Below, in pieces: positions 1 through 7,275 of a stretch of 21,328 bases of DNA. A model generated the notes under the pieces. That model saw only the letters and a program-made list of their open reading frames with translations. It did not search any database and had not been told where the DNA came from. The stretch is taken from contig PATE01000022.1 of assembly GCA_002712305.1 (NCBI GenBank), positions 1 through 21,328 of the forward strand, read 5' to 3'. Made by a program: the position numbers and the translations under genes. Position 1 is the first letter of the stretch. Each line of letters opens with the position of its first letter. Origin of the DNA: Gemmatimonadota bacterium (GTDB lineage: Bacteria; Latescibacterota; UBA2968; UBA8231).

Positions 1-45
1 GTAGTCTTCGTCTGCGCTGATCTTACTCTTTTCGTCCGAAGTCAT
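1..45 (-). CDS. 5' end of a leftward gene, product unknown (partial)
   Basis: Reading leftward, an ATG at 45-43 opens a frame that stays open to the window edge and gives MTSDEKSKISADEDY. It is preceded by a near-perfect Shine-Dalgarno sequence, AGGAGGAAG (complement of 52-60), 6-7 bases before the ATG, which is the strongest translation signal in this half of the window. The first 15 residues are hydrophilic and acidic, so there is no N-terminal signal peptide or membrane anchor within the visible part. The family cannot be identified from so little. The gene is divergent from the PhyH-Ldh2 operon, and both must be transcribed from the roughly 210-bp gap between them. Confidence 0.7.
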   Translation of the reverse strand, partial: MTSDEKSKISADEDY

Positions 46-259
46 GATTTGCTTCCTCCTGTGACCGAATTTTCCCCGCAAGTGCGCCGGCTCGAGCGTC
101 TGTGAAGGATCTTCGTTGGGCTATGGGTTTTCGCAAACCAAAATCTCCACCAGCGGTGGCCCAGGAGACGCGTCGGAGATTTGCTAAGCTGGTTCGAACT
201 GACTATAAAAGCTGGTTGCAGCCGGGGGTGTCAACTCGAATCGGAGAAGCGATTTATCT
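46..259. other. Divergent intergenic region with two small hairpins
   Basis: This gap separates the leftward partial gene from the rightward PhyH gene. It contains two short perfect inverted repeats: GGTTT-TCGC-AAACC at 126-139 and CCACC-AGC-GGTGG at 147-159. Both lie upstream of the rightward promoter at 181-209 and could be operator sites for either gene. Short repeats of this size also arise by chance, so the regulatory role is only a possibility. No small gene is visible here. Confidence 0.4.
181..209 (+). promoter_or_regulatory. Candidate sigma-70 promoter for PhyH-Ldh2 operon
   Basis: A -35-like TTGCTA (181-186) is separated by exactly 17 bp from a -10-like TATAAA (204-209). They match the consensus at 4/6 and 5/6 positions. 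Transcription would start near 216, about 44 nt before the GTG start at 260. An A+T-rich -10 stands out against the G+C-rich surroundings. The assignment rests on sequence match and spacing only. Confidence 0.5.
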
Positions 260-1105
260 GTGACAGAACAAGAAGCACGGTTCTTTGACGTCTTCGGTTA
301 TCTGACCTTCCCCGGCCTCTTCGCTCGTGAGTCCGAGGAAATCACCGAGGCCTTCGAAGCGGTGTGGGCGGAGCACGGCGGCGGCCACAACCAACGGCCC
401 CACGATCACGAGCGGAACTCGGCCCTGCTGCCCTTCATTGACAGACATCCATATCTTTGCTCGCTGCTCGACGACGAGCGTGTTGAGAGCATTGGTGCGG
501 CACTGCTCGGAGAGGACTTCAACTACATGTCGAGCGACGGCAACTACTTCGTGGGGGACACGGTCTGGCACTCGGATGGCTACCAGCGTGCGCCAGGCTA
601 CCGTTCGATCAAGCTGGCCTTCTACCTCGACACAGTAGGCCGCGACAGCGGCTGCCTCCGCGTCGTGCCTGGAAGTCAGGAAATGGGTGACTCCTACGCT
701 GAAGGGGTACACAAGACGATCGCTACGTCGGGTTCCAATCGCACCGAGCAGGACTGGGGCATCCCCGGCACCGATGTCCCCGCCCTTGCCCTCGAAGCGG
801 AGCCCGGTGATCTGGTGGTTTTCAACCACCGCCTCAAGCACGCCTCCTTCGGGGGCAGCACGAGTCGGCGCATGTTCACGATCAACCTGCAGCAGCGGTT
901 TCTCGAACAGGACGAGGAGTTGCTGCGAGAGTGCATCGCCAGCCTGGCGGGCTTCTGGTATGAAAGTGTGTATACCCCTCTGATGGTGCAAAGCGCCGGA
1001 CCGGGCCGCATGCGCCATCTGGAGCAGCGCCTGGCCCACGCCGACCACCTGCCCCGTCTGGTGGCAAAGGCGAGGCAAGAGATGAGCGAGCCGAGTCGCT
1101 TCTGA
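260..1105 (+). CDS. PhyH-family Fe(II)/2-oxoglutarate dioxygenase (A)
   Basis: This 281-residue protein has the phytanoyl-CoA dioxygenase (PhyH) double-stranded beta-helix layout. The iron-binding HxD is in VWHSDGY (H104, D106). The distal histidine is in RLKHASF (H194), and an arginine nine to ten residues later (R203/R204) is placed to bind 2-oxoglutarate. LRVVPGSQ (133-140) is the usual turn before the second strand set. The family uses Fe(II), O2 and 2-oxoglutarate to hydroxylate small molecules, and most bacterial members do not act on phytanoyl-CoA. The start is GTG with GGAGAAG about 11 nt upstream; no better ATG exists. It is cytoplasmic, with no signal peptide. The Ldh2 gene starts one base after its stop, so the two are translationally coupled and may act consecutively, the oxygenase making a hydroxyl that the dehydrogenase oxidises. 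The substrate is unknown. Confidence 0.88.
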   Translation: MTEQEARFFDVFGYLTFPGLFARESEEITEAFEAVWAEHGGGHNQRPHDHERNSALLPFIDRHPYLCSLLDDERVESIGAALLGEDFNYMSSDGNYFVGDTVWHSDGYQRAPGYRSIKLAFYLDTVGRDSGCLRVVPGSQEMGDSYAEGVHKTIATSGSNRTEQDWGIPGTDVPALALEAEPGDLVVFNHRLKHASFGGSTSRRMFTINLQQRFLEQDEELLRECIASLAGFWYESVYTPLMVQSAGPGRMRHLEQRLAHADHLPRLVAKARQEMSEPSRF

Positions 1106-1106
1106 C

Positions 1107-2102
1107 ATGGCGAGCAATAACAAACCTCCCGTCGCCGGCATCCGCGTCCCACCGCCTCAGTTGCGCGCCTTCGTCGCCGACCTGTTTTCACGAGTTGACA
1201 TGCCACCGGATCGCTGTGCAGAGATGGCCGACTATCTTGTGCGCAGCGACCTGAGATGCGTCTTCAGCCACGGTACCAGTCAGGCTCCCGGCTACGCCCG
1301 TGCCATGCGAGAAGGCAGAATCAACCCGGCTCCAGAGATCAGTGTCATCGAGGACTCTGCGGCGGCCACCGTCGTCGACGGTGACGGCAGCCTCGGCTAC
1401 TTCGCCTGCCACGAAGCGATGAAGATCACGATTCGGAAAGCCCTGACCACGGGAACCGCTGCCGCCACGACGACCAATCACCACCACTTTGGTGCGGCGG
1501 GAACCTGGTCTCGCTGTGCCCTCGAAAGCGACTGCATCGGCCTGGCAGTCTCGTCGAATCGGTTCGTTCCCAATCCCGAAAGGTCCGTCCTCGATGCAGT
1601 CACCTGGGGACCATTCAGTATCGCCGTCCCCGCCGGCGAGCAGCCGCCCTTCGTCTTCGACGGTGGTGGCTTTGACCTGCCGTACTCGGAGGAGCGCTTC
1701 GGGGAGGCGCCCAGCCCCTTCTTCAAGGGGTTCGGAGTCAATGTGGCCGTAACCATCCTCGGAGGTCTCCTCGCCGGCATTTACCGGCAGGAGTTGATGG
1801 AGTCACGCGAGGGCTGGCAGTCCAACCAGGGAGCCTTCGTGGCCGTCTTCAACGTTTCCCATTTCATGCGTGTCGATGACTTCAAGGCAGAGATGGACCG
1901 CTACATCAACGACGTGGGCAAGACGATACCACTCCCCGGTTCCGATGAGGCGGTACTACCTGGCGGTCTTGAGCACCGCTGGCAACTGGAGAACAAGAGG
2001 GACGGCATCCCCGTCAGCGAAAGACACAGGGAGAGGTTGGAAGAGGCAGCCGAAGAGTTCGGTGTAAAAGCGCCCTTCGACGGCTGTCAGCCTTTCGGCT
2101 AG
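1107..2102 (+). CDS. Ldh2 family malate/L-lactate/ureidoglycolate-type dehydrogenase
   Basis: This 331-residue protein belongs to the Ldh2 (type-2 malate/L-lactate dehydrogenase) superfamily, which includes YbiC, AllD and DpkA-type enzymes. Members use NAD(P)H to interconvert 2-hydroxy (or 2-amino/imino) acids and 2-oxo acids and do not have a Rossmann fold. Seen directly: the SHG motif (54-56) with a preceding arginine (R50), the NHHHFGAAGTW segment (124-134), SNRFVPNP (150-157), and KGFGVNVAVTILGG (207-220), which matches the family's KG-G-A helix. The usual LLPLGG stretch before that helix is replaced by LPYSEERFGEAP, so substrate or cofactor specificity may differ. It starts one base after the PhyH stop. 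Its stop codon shares CTAG with the stop of the convergent CBM9-like gene. Physiological substrate unknown; a hydroxylated product of the adjacent oxygenase is a reasonable guess. Confidence 0.85.
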   Translation: MASNNKPPVAGIRVPPPQLRAFVADLFSRVDMPPDRCAEMADYLVRSDLRCVFSHGTSQAPGYARAMREGRINPAPEISVIEDSAAATVVDGDGSLGYFACHEAMKITIRKALTTGTAAATTTNHHHFGAAGTWSRCALESDCIGLAVSSNRFVPNPERSVLDAVTWGPFSIAVPAGEQPPFVFDGGGFDLPYSEERFGEAPSPFFKGFGVNVAVTILGGLLAGIYRQELMESREGWQSNQGAFVAVFNVSHFMRVDDFKAEMDRYINDVGKTIPLPGSDEAVLPGGLEHRWQLENKRDGIPVSERHRERLEEAAEEFGVKAPFDGCQPFG

Positions 2103-2866
2103 TCTGCCGTAGGCGTCGCCATCTTCACAGCCACCGAATCGGCGGAGAAGTGCACGATACCGAAGCGTTCGGGAACGTGGTATCGGGGCTGCGGCGTGCC
2201 CGTGTTCGACCACTGGCTGTACTGGGCGTTCACCTTGCCGCCGATGCGGTACAGGTTGAGACGCCATATGTCTCCCGGTTTGGGAGGCACATTCGGGGCG
2301 GTGTCGACGAATGAATCGAAGGGAATAGCGATCTCGGTGACAAAGCCGGTGTCCTCATCGGTATCGTCGTTGAGGGTGCCGTCGATCTGCGTGGCCGTCG
2401 ACAGTTTCGACGTGTAGGCGCCAGTTGGCTCCGAGAGTTGGAAACGGTCGAGGATGGTGCCCAGGACGTTGACCTCGAAGTTGTAGTAGTGACGGATATG
2501 GCTTGTGTCGGGCATGATGAAGATCTCGACGCAGTCATCCTGGGAGACCGGCGCATCGCGGTCGGTGTGGACGGCCGAGATGTGCCTGTCATCGGCTACG
2601 AAGGAGATGTAGAGATTGGCGTCGTCCCACAGCAGCCGCGCTTCGGTCTGCTCCTTGTCACCTGCTTCCCACCAGGGGAAGACGAAATCACCGACTGCCG
2701 CTGCCGCACCCCAGGAGGGTTCGTCGATGCGGCCATCGATCACGATCGGACCGGTGGCGCGCATGATGGTGTGCTCGGGCAGGTCGGCAACTTGTTCGGT
2801 GGCGCAGACCACGGCGGGCGTCATCAGCAAGGTTGCGACGATCAAGGTTGTCAGACGGGCTCTCAT
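2099..2866 (-). CDS. Secreted CBM9/DOMON-like carbohydrate-binding protein
   Basis: This 255-residue protein starts with a clear Sec signal peptide: Arg-rich start, hydrophobic stretch LIVATLLMTPAVV, probable signal-peptidase I cleavage after VCA at residue 22. The mature part resembles the carbohydrate-binding module family 9 / DOMON-like beta-sandwich. TGPIVIDGRIDEPSW (39-52) is the hallmark opening of this fold. LLWDDANLYISFVADD (78-93) and CVEIFIMPD (112-120) continue it. CBM9-like domains bind sugar ends and are common as accessory domains in environmental bacteria; here the domain stands alone. C21 is not in a lipobox (V-V-C), so lipidation is unlikely. Its ATG overlaps the stop of the upstream TIM-barrel gene by ATGA, so it depends on that gene for transcription and probably translation. 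It is the only obviously exported non-membrane protein in the window. Binding partner unknown. Confidence 0.8.
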   Translation of the reverse strand: MRARLTTLIVATLLMTPAVVCATEQVADLPEHTIMRATGPIVIDGRIDEPSWGAAAAVGDFVFPWWEAGDKEQTEARLLWDDANLYISFVADDRHISAVHTDRDAPVSQDDCVEIFIMPDTSHIRHYYNFEVNVLGTILDRFQLSEPTGAYTSKLSTATQIDGTLNDDTDEDTGFVTEIAIPFDSFVDTAPNVPPKPGDIWRLNLYRIGGKVNAQYSQWSNTGTPQPRYHVPERFGIVHFSADSVAVKMATPTAD

Positions 2867-4335
2867 GTCACAGCGCCCTCTCTCGCGGTTTCGTTCTGGG
2901 CTGCATACAGGTCATATTCAACGATAAGCTCGACGTCGTCGATGCTGATTTCTCCCTCGAGGCTCGCCGGCCTCTCCCGCAGAGCGAACTGTAGCGTATT
3001 GGTTCCTCTCACCGGGCGCACGGTGTTCAACTCGAATTCCATCCACGTGCCGATGTAGGCGTCGTGCCATCGCGGATAACGACGGCAGGGCTCCGAAGCG
3101 AGGCAGACGCCATTGAGGCGCACATCGAAGACGTCGGCGGGCACGAGATCGGCGACGTTGATCTTCAAGCGTATCCGGCCGATGCGCTCGTTCGCCGGAT
3201 CGTCGCAGATCGTGAACGAAATCTCGTGTGTCTTGTCTGCATCTGCCTTGATGGCAACAGGCAGCTCGGCGTCGTAGACGAAGCGGGCCGGATTCTCCGC
3301 ACGCTGACGCAGGAAGTAGTGCTTGGTGCCCTCCCGGGTCAGATCAGGGTCGCCGAGCTCGGTGAGGATCTGCCGCTGCACTTGCTCAAGGGGCCAATCC
3401 ATGAACCACGTACACAGGCCGTCGACGTCCGCTTGCCAGAAGTTGGCAGCCGCCGCTCTCATCTTCTCCGTCGACATGTGCTCGATGTTGGTGTTGATGC
3501 GGCTGCCGTCGAGGTAGTAGGGCTGTAGAATCCCGTAGACGGAGGTGTCCTGTCGGTGGGCGGCTTCCACGATCCAGTCGATGGGCATCTGGGAATCGAG
3601 GAAGAAGCATGAGTAGGACGAAGGAATGAGGAAATCGACGAGGCCTTCGTTCAACCAGGTGTCGACGTCGAGGCCGGCTCGCTGATTCAGGTCCGGGCTC
3701 GGATACACCCGCGCACCGAGCAAACCCGCATCTCCGGATCGACCCCTGACGGCGGTGGCGCAATCGCGTACGAAGTCAGTCAGCACGGATGCCTGTGCGG
3801 GCGCTTCGTCCGGGTTGAGGCAATGTGCGCAGCCTCCGGGAGCGGCCGAGAAGTCCAACTCCACCGCTTCGGTGTTGTAGGCAGTGGCCAGTTCTTCCAC
3901 GACGGAGCGTTGGTGGTCGCGCACTTCGGAATGGACGAAACCGCGCCCACCGTTTCCCACACTGTGATCTGGGTCCATCCCTCCATACTCTCCCAGTCTC
4001 AGACTGGCGATAAAGTCCATGTTCTTCTCATGGGCCCGGTCGATGAGGACCTGAAGAGGGTCGAGACCACGGGCCGTCAGGCTCTGCATGTTCTCCCAGC
4101 AGCGCCACTCGTAGGCGTTCTGAAAAGGCATGCGATCAGACCCCCATTGGAGTCCGACTTTCGACGGGTAGAACAGACCATCGGCCCGCGAGACGCCGTA
4201 GCTGAAGGTGTCGACGGAGGTGCCAGCGACCTCGTCGATGGGTGACCAGGCGTCCTCCATCCGCATCGGCGGATCGTAGACGAACAGATAGTAGTGACGG
4301 GCGTCGTTGAAGTAGATGGTGCGGCGCTGTCGCAT
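2863..4335 (-). CDS. TIM-barrel glycoside-hydrolase-like protein 1 (GHL10-like)
   Basis: With the start chosen here the protein has 490 residues and no signal peptide. The N-terminal part (about 1-340) is a TIM-barrel of the type grouped with glycosyl-hydrolase-like families such as GHL10. Barrel-strand motifs include DFIASLRLGE, AVELDFSAAPGG (about 157-168) and GLVDFLIPSSYS. The acidic E-L-D of the central strand is the likely catalytic or substrate site. The C-terminal part is a beta-sandwich ending in DDVELIVEYD. The protein is clearly paralogous to the one at 12580-14166, although this copy is shorter. A GTG at 4368 and an ATG at 4362 in the same frame lack a ribosome binding site. The ATG at 4335 has AAGGGTGG about 7 nt upstream, so I prefer it. 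The stop overlaps the CBM9-like start by four bases. Hydrolase activity is inferred from fold motifs only; the substrate is unknown. Confidence 0.72.
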   Translation of the reverse strand: MRQRRTIYFNDARHYYLFVYDPPMRMEDAWSPIDEVAGTSVDTFSYGVSRADGLFYPSKVGLQWGSDRMPFQNAYEWRCWENMQSLTARGLDPLQVLIDRAHEKNMDFIASLRLGEYGGMDPDHSVGNGGRGFVHSEVRDHQRSVVEELATAYNTEAVELDFSAAPGGCAHCLNPDEAPAQASVLTDFVRDCATAVRGRSGDAGLLGARVYPSPDLNQRAGLDVDTWLNEGLVDFLIPSSYSCFFLDSQMPIDWIVEAAHRQDTSVYGILQPYYLDGSRINTNIEHMSTEKMRAAAANFWQADVDGLCTWFMDWPLEQVQRQILTELGDPDLTREGTKHYFLRQRAENPARFVYDAELPVAIKADADKTHEISFTICDDPANERIGRIRLKINVADLVPADVFDVRLNGVCLASEPCRRYPRWHDAYIGTWMEFELNTVRPVRGTNTLQFALRERPASLEGEISIDDVELIVEYDLYAAQNETAREGAVT

Positions 4336-4368
4336 GGCGATCCACCCTTGCTGATTTGACATAGGCAC

Positions 4369-4458
4369 TTGGCACCCAGAAAGTAGGGCACTTCGAGAGG
4401 TTCGGGCCAGCGTGTGTCGGTCGGCGCACGTTCATGGGATGGATGGTTCTGATAGCTG
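4369..4458. promoter_or_regulatory. Divergent control region with a GGCACTT direct repeat
   Basis: This gap drives the leftward hydrolase-CBM9 pair and the rightward transporter-led cluster. The heptamer GGCACTT occurs twice in the same orientation, at 4364-4370 and 4387-4393. The 23-bp offset is about two helical turns, which could suit a dimeric regulator. No convincing -35/-10 pair is visible. The repeat may be chance, and the role of this region rests mainly on gene orientation. Confidence 0.35.
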
Positions 4459-7116
4459 ATGCCCCGAGATACGAGCGAAAAACGCAAGCGCCAGTATCAG
4501 GAGATCAACGAGTACCGCGATCTCCTACAAGCGCCAGACCGCTTCGAGTCCGGGTTCACGGCCAAGACCATCGTCGGCGTCCTCTTCATCGCCTTCATCA
4601 TGACGCCTGGACAGATGTATCTGTCTCTGGTGACCGGGATCGGCATCGGCGAGGCGGCTCAGTGGGTGACGGTCATCCTCTTTCTGGAGATCGCCAAGCG
4701 ATCTTTCACGACGCTGCGCCGGCAGGAGATCTTCCTGCTCACGTACGTGGCCTCGCAGCTGATCGTGCGCGCGGAGACGGGGACTTTTCTGCAGCTGATC
4801 TGGCGCCAGTATTTCGTCGGCTCCAAAGAGGCTGTGCGTTTCGGGCTGCAGGAGAAACTCGTCAACCTCAAATTCATGGGGTACAGCTGGTTCTCTCCGT
4901 CGCCGGACTCGGCAGCGATCGTCGAGCGCACCTTCTTCCACGTCGACTGGGCGCTGCCGATCGGTCTGCTGGTCATGGGCATCATCGTTGCCAGGGTGAC
5001 CTGGTTCACCTCCGGGTACGTCCTGTTTCGCCTGGTATCGGACCGCGAGCAGCTGCCCTTTCCCACCGCCCCGCAGTCAGCGTTGGCGTCGATGGCCCTG
5101 GCCGAGGAGAGCGGGTCGGAGGAACAGACGTGGAAATGGCCTTGCTTTCTCATTGGTGCCACCATCGGCATGGTATTCGGTCTGATCTACGTGGGGGTCC
5201 CCGCCCTGACCGAGACCTTTGCGGGCAAGAAGGTGACGGTCCTGCCCATCCCCTTCGCCGACCTGACGCCGATGCTGGGACGATTCGTGGGGGCGACGCC
5301 GATCGCCATCAGTTTCTCTCTGGCCCCGATCTTCGCCGGTTTGCTGCTGCCGTTCTGGAGCGTCATGGGATCCTTCGCAGGGGTTCTGCTGTTCATGATC
5401 ACGTCGCCGCTATTACACCACTACGGTTTCATGCCGCGGTGGGTGCCGGGAATGGGGGCCGTGCAGACGCAGATCGTGGCCGGCGTCGATTTCTGGCAAC
5501 CCTTCGGGATGGGCATCACACTGGCGGTCGCCGTCATCAGCATTACGCAGGTCATCCGGGCTGGACGGGAGCGTCGTGAAGACCGGGCCGGCGCCGCACG
5601 CTCCGAGCCGGGCATGTGCAAGCATCCCGATTGTCACCAGGATGCCCAGGTCCGCGGCTATTGCATCAAGCACCTCGGTCGCGGCGACTTCCCGCTGTGG
5701 ATCTGCCTCACCCTGTTCTTTGTTGCGGCGGCCTACCCGATCGTGCTGGCCAAGACTCTGTTTCCCCTGCTTGTGAGCACAAGTCTGCTCGTCGTCATCC
5801 TCCTGCTGGCCTTCGTCTACGCGCCGATCATGTCTTTCGTCTCGGCGCGACTTGACGGATTGATCGGGCAGAACATCCAGATTCCGCATCTGCACGAGGC
5901 AGCCGTGTTCATGACCGGCTACCGAGGCGTGGAGATCTGGTTCGTGCCGCTGGCAGGCTCCGACTTCGGAGGCGGAGCAGAGACGTTTCGCATCGTCGAA
6001 CTCACGGGGATGCGTTTCACGAGTCTGCTGAAAGCGGAACTCGTGATGATACCGATCGTGCTCGGAGCCAGTCTCATGTACTGGAGCTTTCTGTGGAGGC
6101 TGGCTCCCATTCCATCAGATGCCTACCCGTACGTGCAGACATTCTGGCCGGCGCGTGCCTTCCAGGAGGCGGTGAGGTATTCGGCGACCCAGTACAGTCA
6201 GATGTGGCGTGCGGGCGAGCAGGTCGAAGGGGAGTTGGTCGCTCCCGGCGAGGTGGTGTGGAGTCCTGCCAATCTGCGCGACAACTCGCTGTATTACTGG
6301 CGGGTACGGCTTTCGGACGAGTTGGGTGTAAGGAATCCCGATCTCCGCGAATACGGACCGTGGTCGAGGACCGGTCATTTCTACACTGACTTTACCGGAG
6401 CGGGCGACGTACCCGCCCCGGTGATCGCCGTTGCCTCAGATGAGAATGAGAGGACAGCGCACCTGCCGGGGGTCGAGTTGACAGGGCCGGCGCCGGGAGC
6501 GACGGTGGTGACCCACGAGACCTACCTGCGAGTGAGGGTGCCCGCCGATTGGGACGAACGACTGGCGGTCGTGTTCGAATTGGACACGGATCCCGATTTT
6601 GATGGCGGCTTCTTCCAGGGATCCACGGACAGGCCTGTGTTCTTCGAGATCTACTGGAAGGACCTGCGCTTTACGGGTGACAATAAGGACGACGATCACG
6701 ACGGTCGCATCGACGAGGAATACCTGAATCAGAAGGATGATGACGGGGATGGCTTCATCGATGAGGACCTGCACCACCCAATCCGCGGAGAGAAATGGCC
6801 GATCCTGGTACTGGGAGCCGTGTTCGGACTCGGGTTCTACGCAATCCTGGGCATCTTCGGTATGCCCATGTTCTTCATCTGGGGATATATCCGCGCCGTG
6901 GCATCTGCGGGGGCTGCTACCTTCTTCACGTTGATCACGGAAGTGATCGGGGCCCTGCTGGCGAAGTACTATTTCTGGCCGCGGTATGGCACCCAGCAGT
7001 GGCGTCAGTACGCTATGGTTCTGGCCGTCGGCTTCGGCGTTGGGATATCGCTGGTCGGAATGGTCTGCGCCTCCGTGCTCATGGTTTCCAAGGGAGTATC
7101 ACCGACGAGTTTTTGA
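4459..7116 (+). CDS. OPT/DUF6785-like multi-pass transporter with FN3-like and Ca-loop insert
   Basis: This 885-residue membrane protein has about a dozen hydrophobic segments (for example 36-60, 163-182, 228-250, 280-318, 350-366, 413-459, 525-545, 781-800, 851-876). The cytoplasmic-type REQLPFPTAP motif (196-205) resembles the E-x-L-x-F/Y-P signature of the oligopeptide-transporter-like DUF6785 group and matches HERLQYP in the membrane protein at 18497-20431. Two features are unusual. A Cys/His cluster, CX4CX9CX2H (C387, C392, C402, H405), sits in a loop and could bind zinc. A soluble insert of about 230 residues (550-780) lies between late membrane segments: a fibronectin-III-like piece with LYYWRVRLSD and GPWSRTGHFYT, a second beta-rich piece, then two acidic loops, DDDHDGRIDEE (744-754) and DDDGDGFIDED (760-770), of the EF-hand/thrombospondin-3 type. 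It heads a rightward cluster with a phosphoesterase and two PhyH enzymes. The ribosome binding site is weak. Transport function is by family resemblance; the cargo is unknown. Confidence 0.75.
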   Translation: MPRDTSEKRKRQYQEINEYRDLLQAPDRFESGFTAKTIVGVLFIAFIMTPGQMYLSLVTGIGIGEAAQWVTVILFLEIAKRSFTTLRRQEIFLLTYVASQLIVRAETGTFLQLIWRQYFVGSKEAVRFGLQEKLVNLKFMGYSWFSPSPDSAAIVERTFFHVDWALPIGLLVMGIIVARVTWFTSGYVLFRLVSDREQLPFPTAPQSALASMALAEESGSEEQTWKWPCFLIGATIGMVFGLIYVGVPALTETFAGKKVTVLPIPFADLTPMLGRFVGATPIAISFSLAPIFAGLLLPFWSVMGSFAGVLLFMITSPLLHHYGFMPRWVPGMGAVQTQIVAGVDFWQPFGMGITLAVAVISITQVIRAGRERREDRAGAARSEPGMCKHPDCHQDAQVRGYCIKHLGRGDFPLWICLTLFFVAAAYPIVLAKTLFPLLVSTSLLVVILLLAFVYAPIMSFVSARLDGLIGQNIQIPHLHEAAVFMTGYRGVEIWFVPLAGSDFGGGAETFRIVELTGMRFTSLLKAELVMIPIVLGASLMYWSFLWRLAPIPSDAYPYVQTFWPARAFQEAVRYSATQYSQMWRAGEQVEGELVAPGEVVWSPANLRDNSLYYWRVRLSDELGVRNPDLREYGPWSRTGHFYTDFTGAGDVPAPVIAVASDENERTAHLPGVELTGPAPGATVVTHETYLRVRVPADWDERLAVVFELDTDPDFDGGFFQGSTDRPVFFEIYWKDLRFTGDNKDDDHDGRIDEEYLNQKDDDGDGFIDEDLHHPIRGEKWPILVLGAVFGLGFYAILGIFGMPMFFIWGYIRAVASAGAATFFTLITEVIGALLAKYYFWPRYGTQQWRQYAMVLAVGFGVGISLVGMVCASVLMVSKGVSPTSF

Positions 7117-7133
7117 CTTCAACCGAGGCAAGA

Positions 7134-7229
7134 ATGGGACAGTGTCGACGTATCAGCGAGCCGGTTGTTCTCGAGCACGGATGGGGCAGAGGAACGTACG
7201 TTCGTTTCACGATTCCGCACCTCATCTAG
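7134..7229 (+). CDS. Candidate 31-residue small ORF before the phosphoesterase
   Basis: An ATG at 7134 has GAGG six bases upstream and opens a 31-codon frame (MGQCRRISEPVV...TIPHLI) ending in TAG at 7227-7229. It lies between the transporter stop and the phosphoesterase start on the same strand. It has no recognisable domain and no membrane segment. It could be a leader peptide, a small accessory protein, or a remnant of a longer reading frame. The ribosome binding site and position support it; its length alone does not. Confidence 0.25.
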   Translation: MGQCRRISEPVVLEHGWGRGTYVRFTIPHLI

Positions 7230-7265
7230 GAGATGTCCGTGTTATTCCTTCAACCCTTACAAGGG
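7192..7265 (+). promoter_or_regulatory. Three evenly spaced palindromes upstream of phosphoesterase
   Basis: In the 159-bp gap before the phosphoesterase there are three perfect inverted repeats. They are GAACGTACGTTC (7192-7203), CATCT-AGG-AGATG (7223-7235) and CCCTT-AC-AAGGG (7254-7265). Their centres are about 31 bp apart, close to three helical turns. The last overlaps the ribosome binding site AAGGGAGA used by the GTG at 7276. The three sequences differ, so they are not copies of one operator. They may be protein-binding sites, RNA hairpins limiting translation, or coincidence. Confidence 0.35.
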
Positions 7266-7275
7266 AGATGAACGA

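Noticed and set aside
254-1141. 295-codon minus-strand frame opposite PhyH A
   Set aside because: It mirrors a clear PhyH gene in a G+C-rich sequence, has no recognisable motif, and would overlap the start of Ldh2.
4336-4368. Upstream GTG/ATG starts for TIM-barrel protein 1
   Set aside because: Neither has a ribosome binding site; the ATG at 4335 has AAGGGTGG at suitable spacing.
4434-5579. 381-codon plus-strand frame overlapping the transporter start
   Set aside because: It is an alternative frame of the transporter gene, with Arg/Gly/His-rich composition and no membrane segments. The transporter frame has clear family motifs.
5771-5782. Second TTGT-N4-ACAA palindrome (TTGTGAGCACAA) as an operator
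   Set aside because: It lies deep inside the transporter coding sequence, where it encodes ordinary residues. About one such match per three windows of this size is expected by chance, so one extra intragenic match is not evidence of regulation.
7165-7275. Longer N terminus for phosphoesterase 1 from the ATG at 7165
   Set aside because: The added residues are Ser/Arg/Cys-rich and unlike the family, and no ribosome binding site precedes the ATG. The GTG at 7276 has a strong one and begins at the domain.
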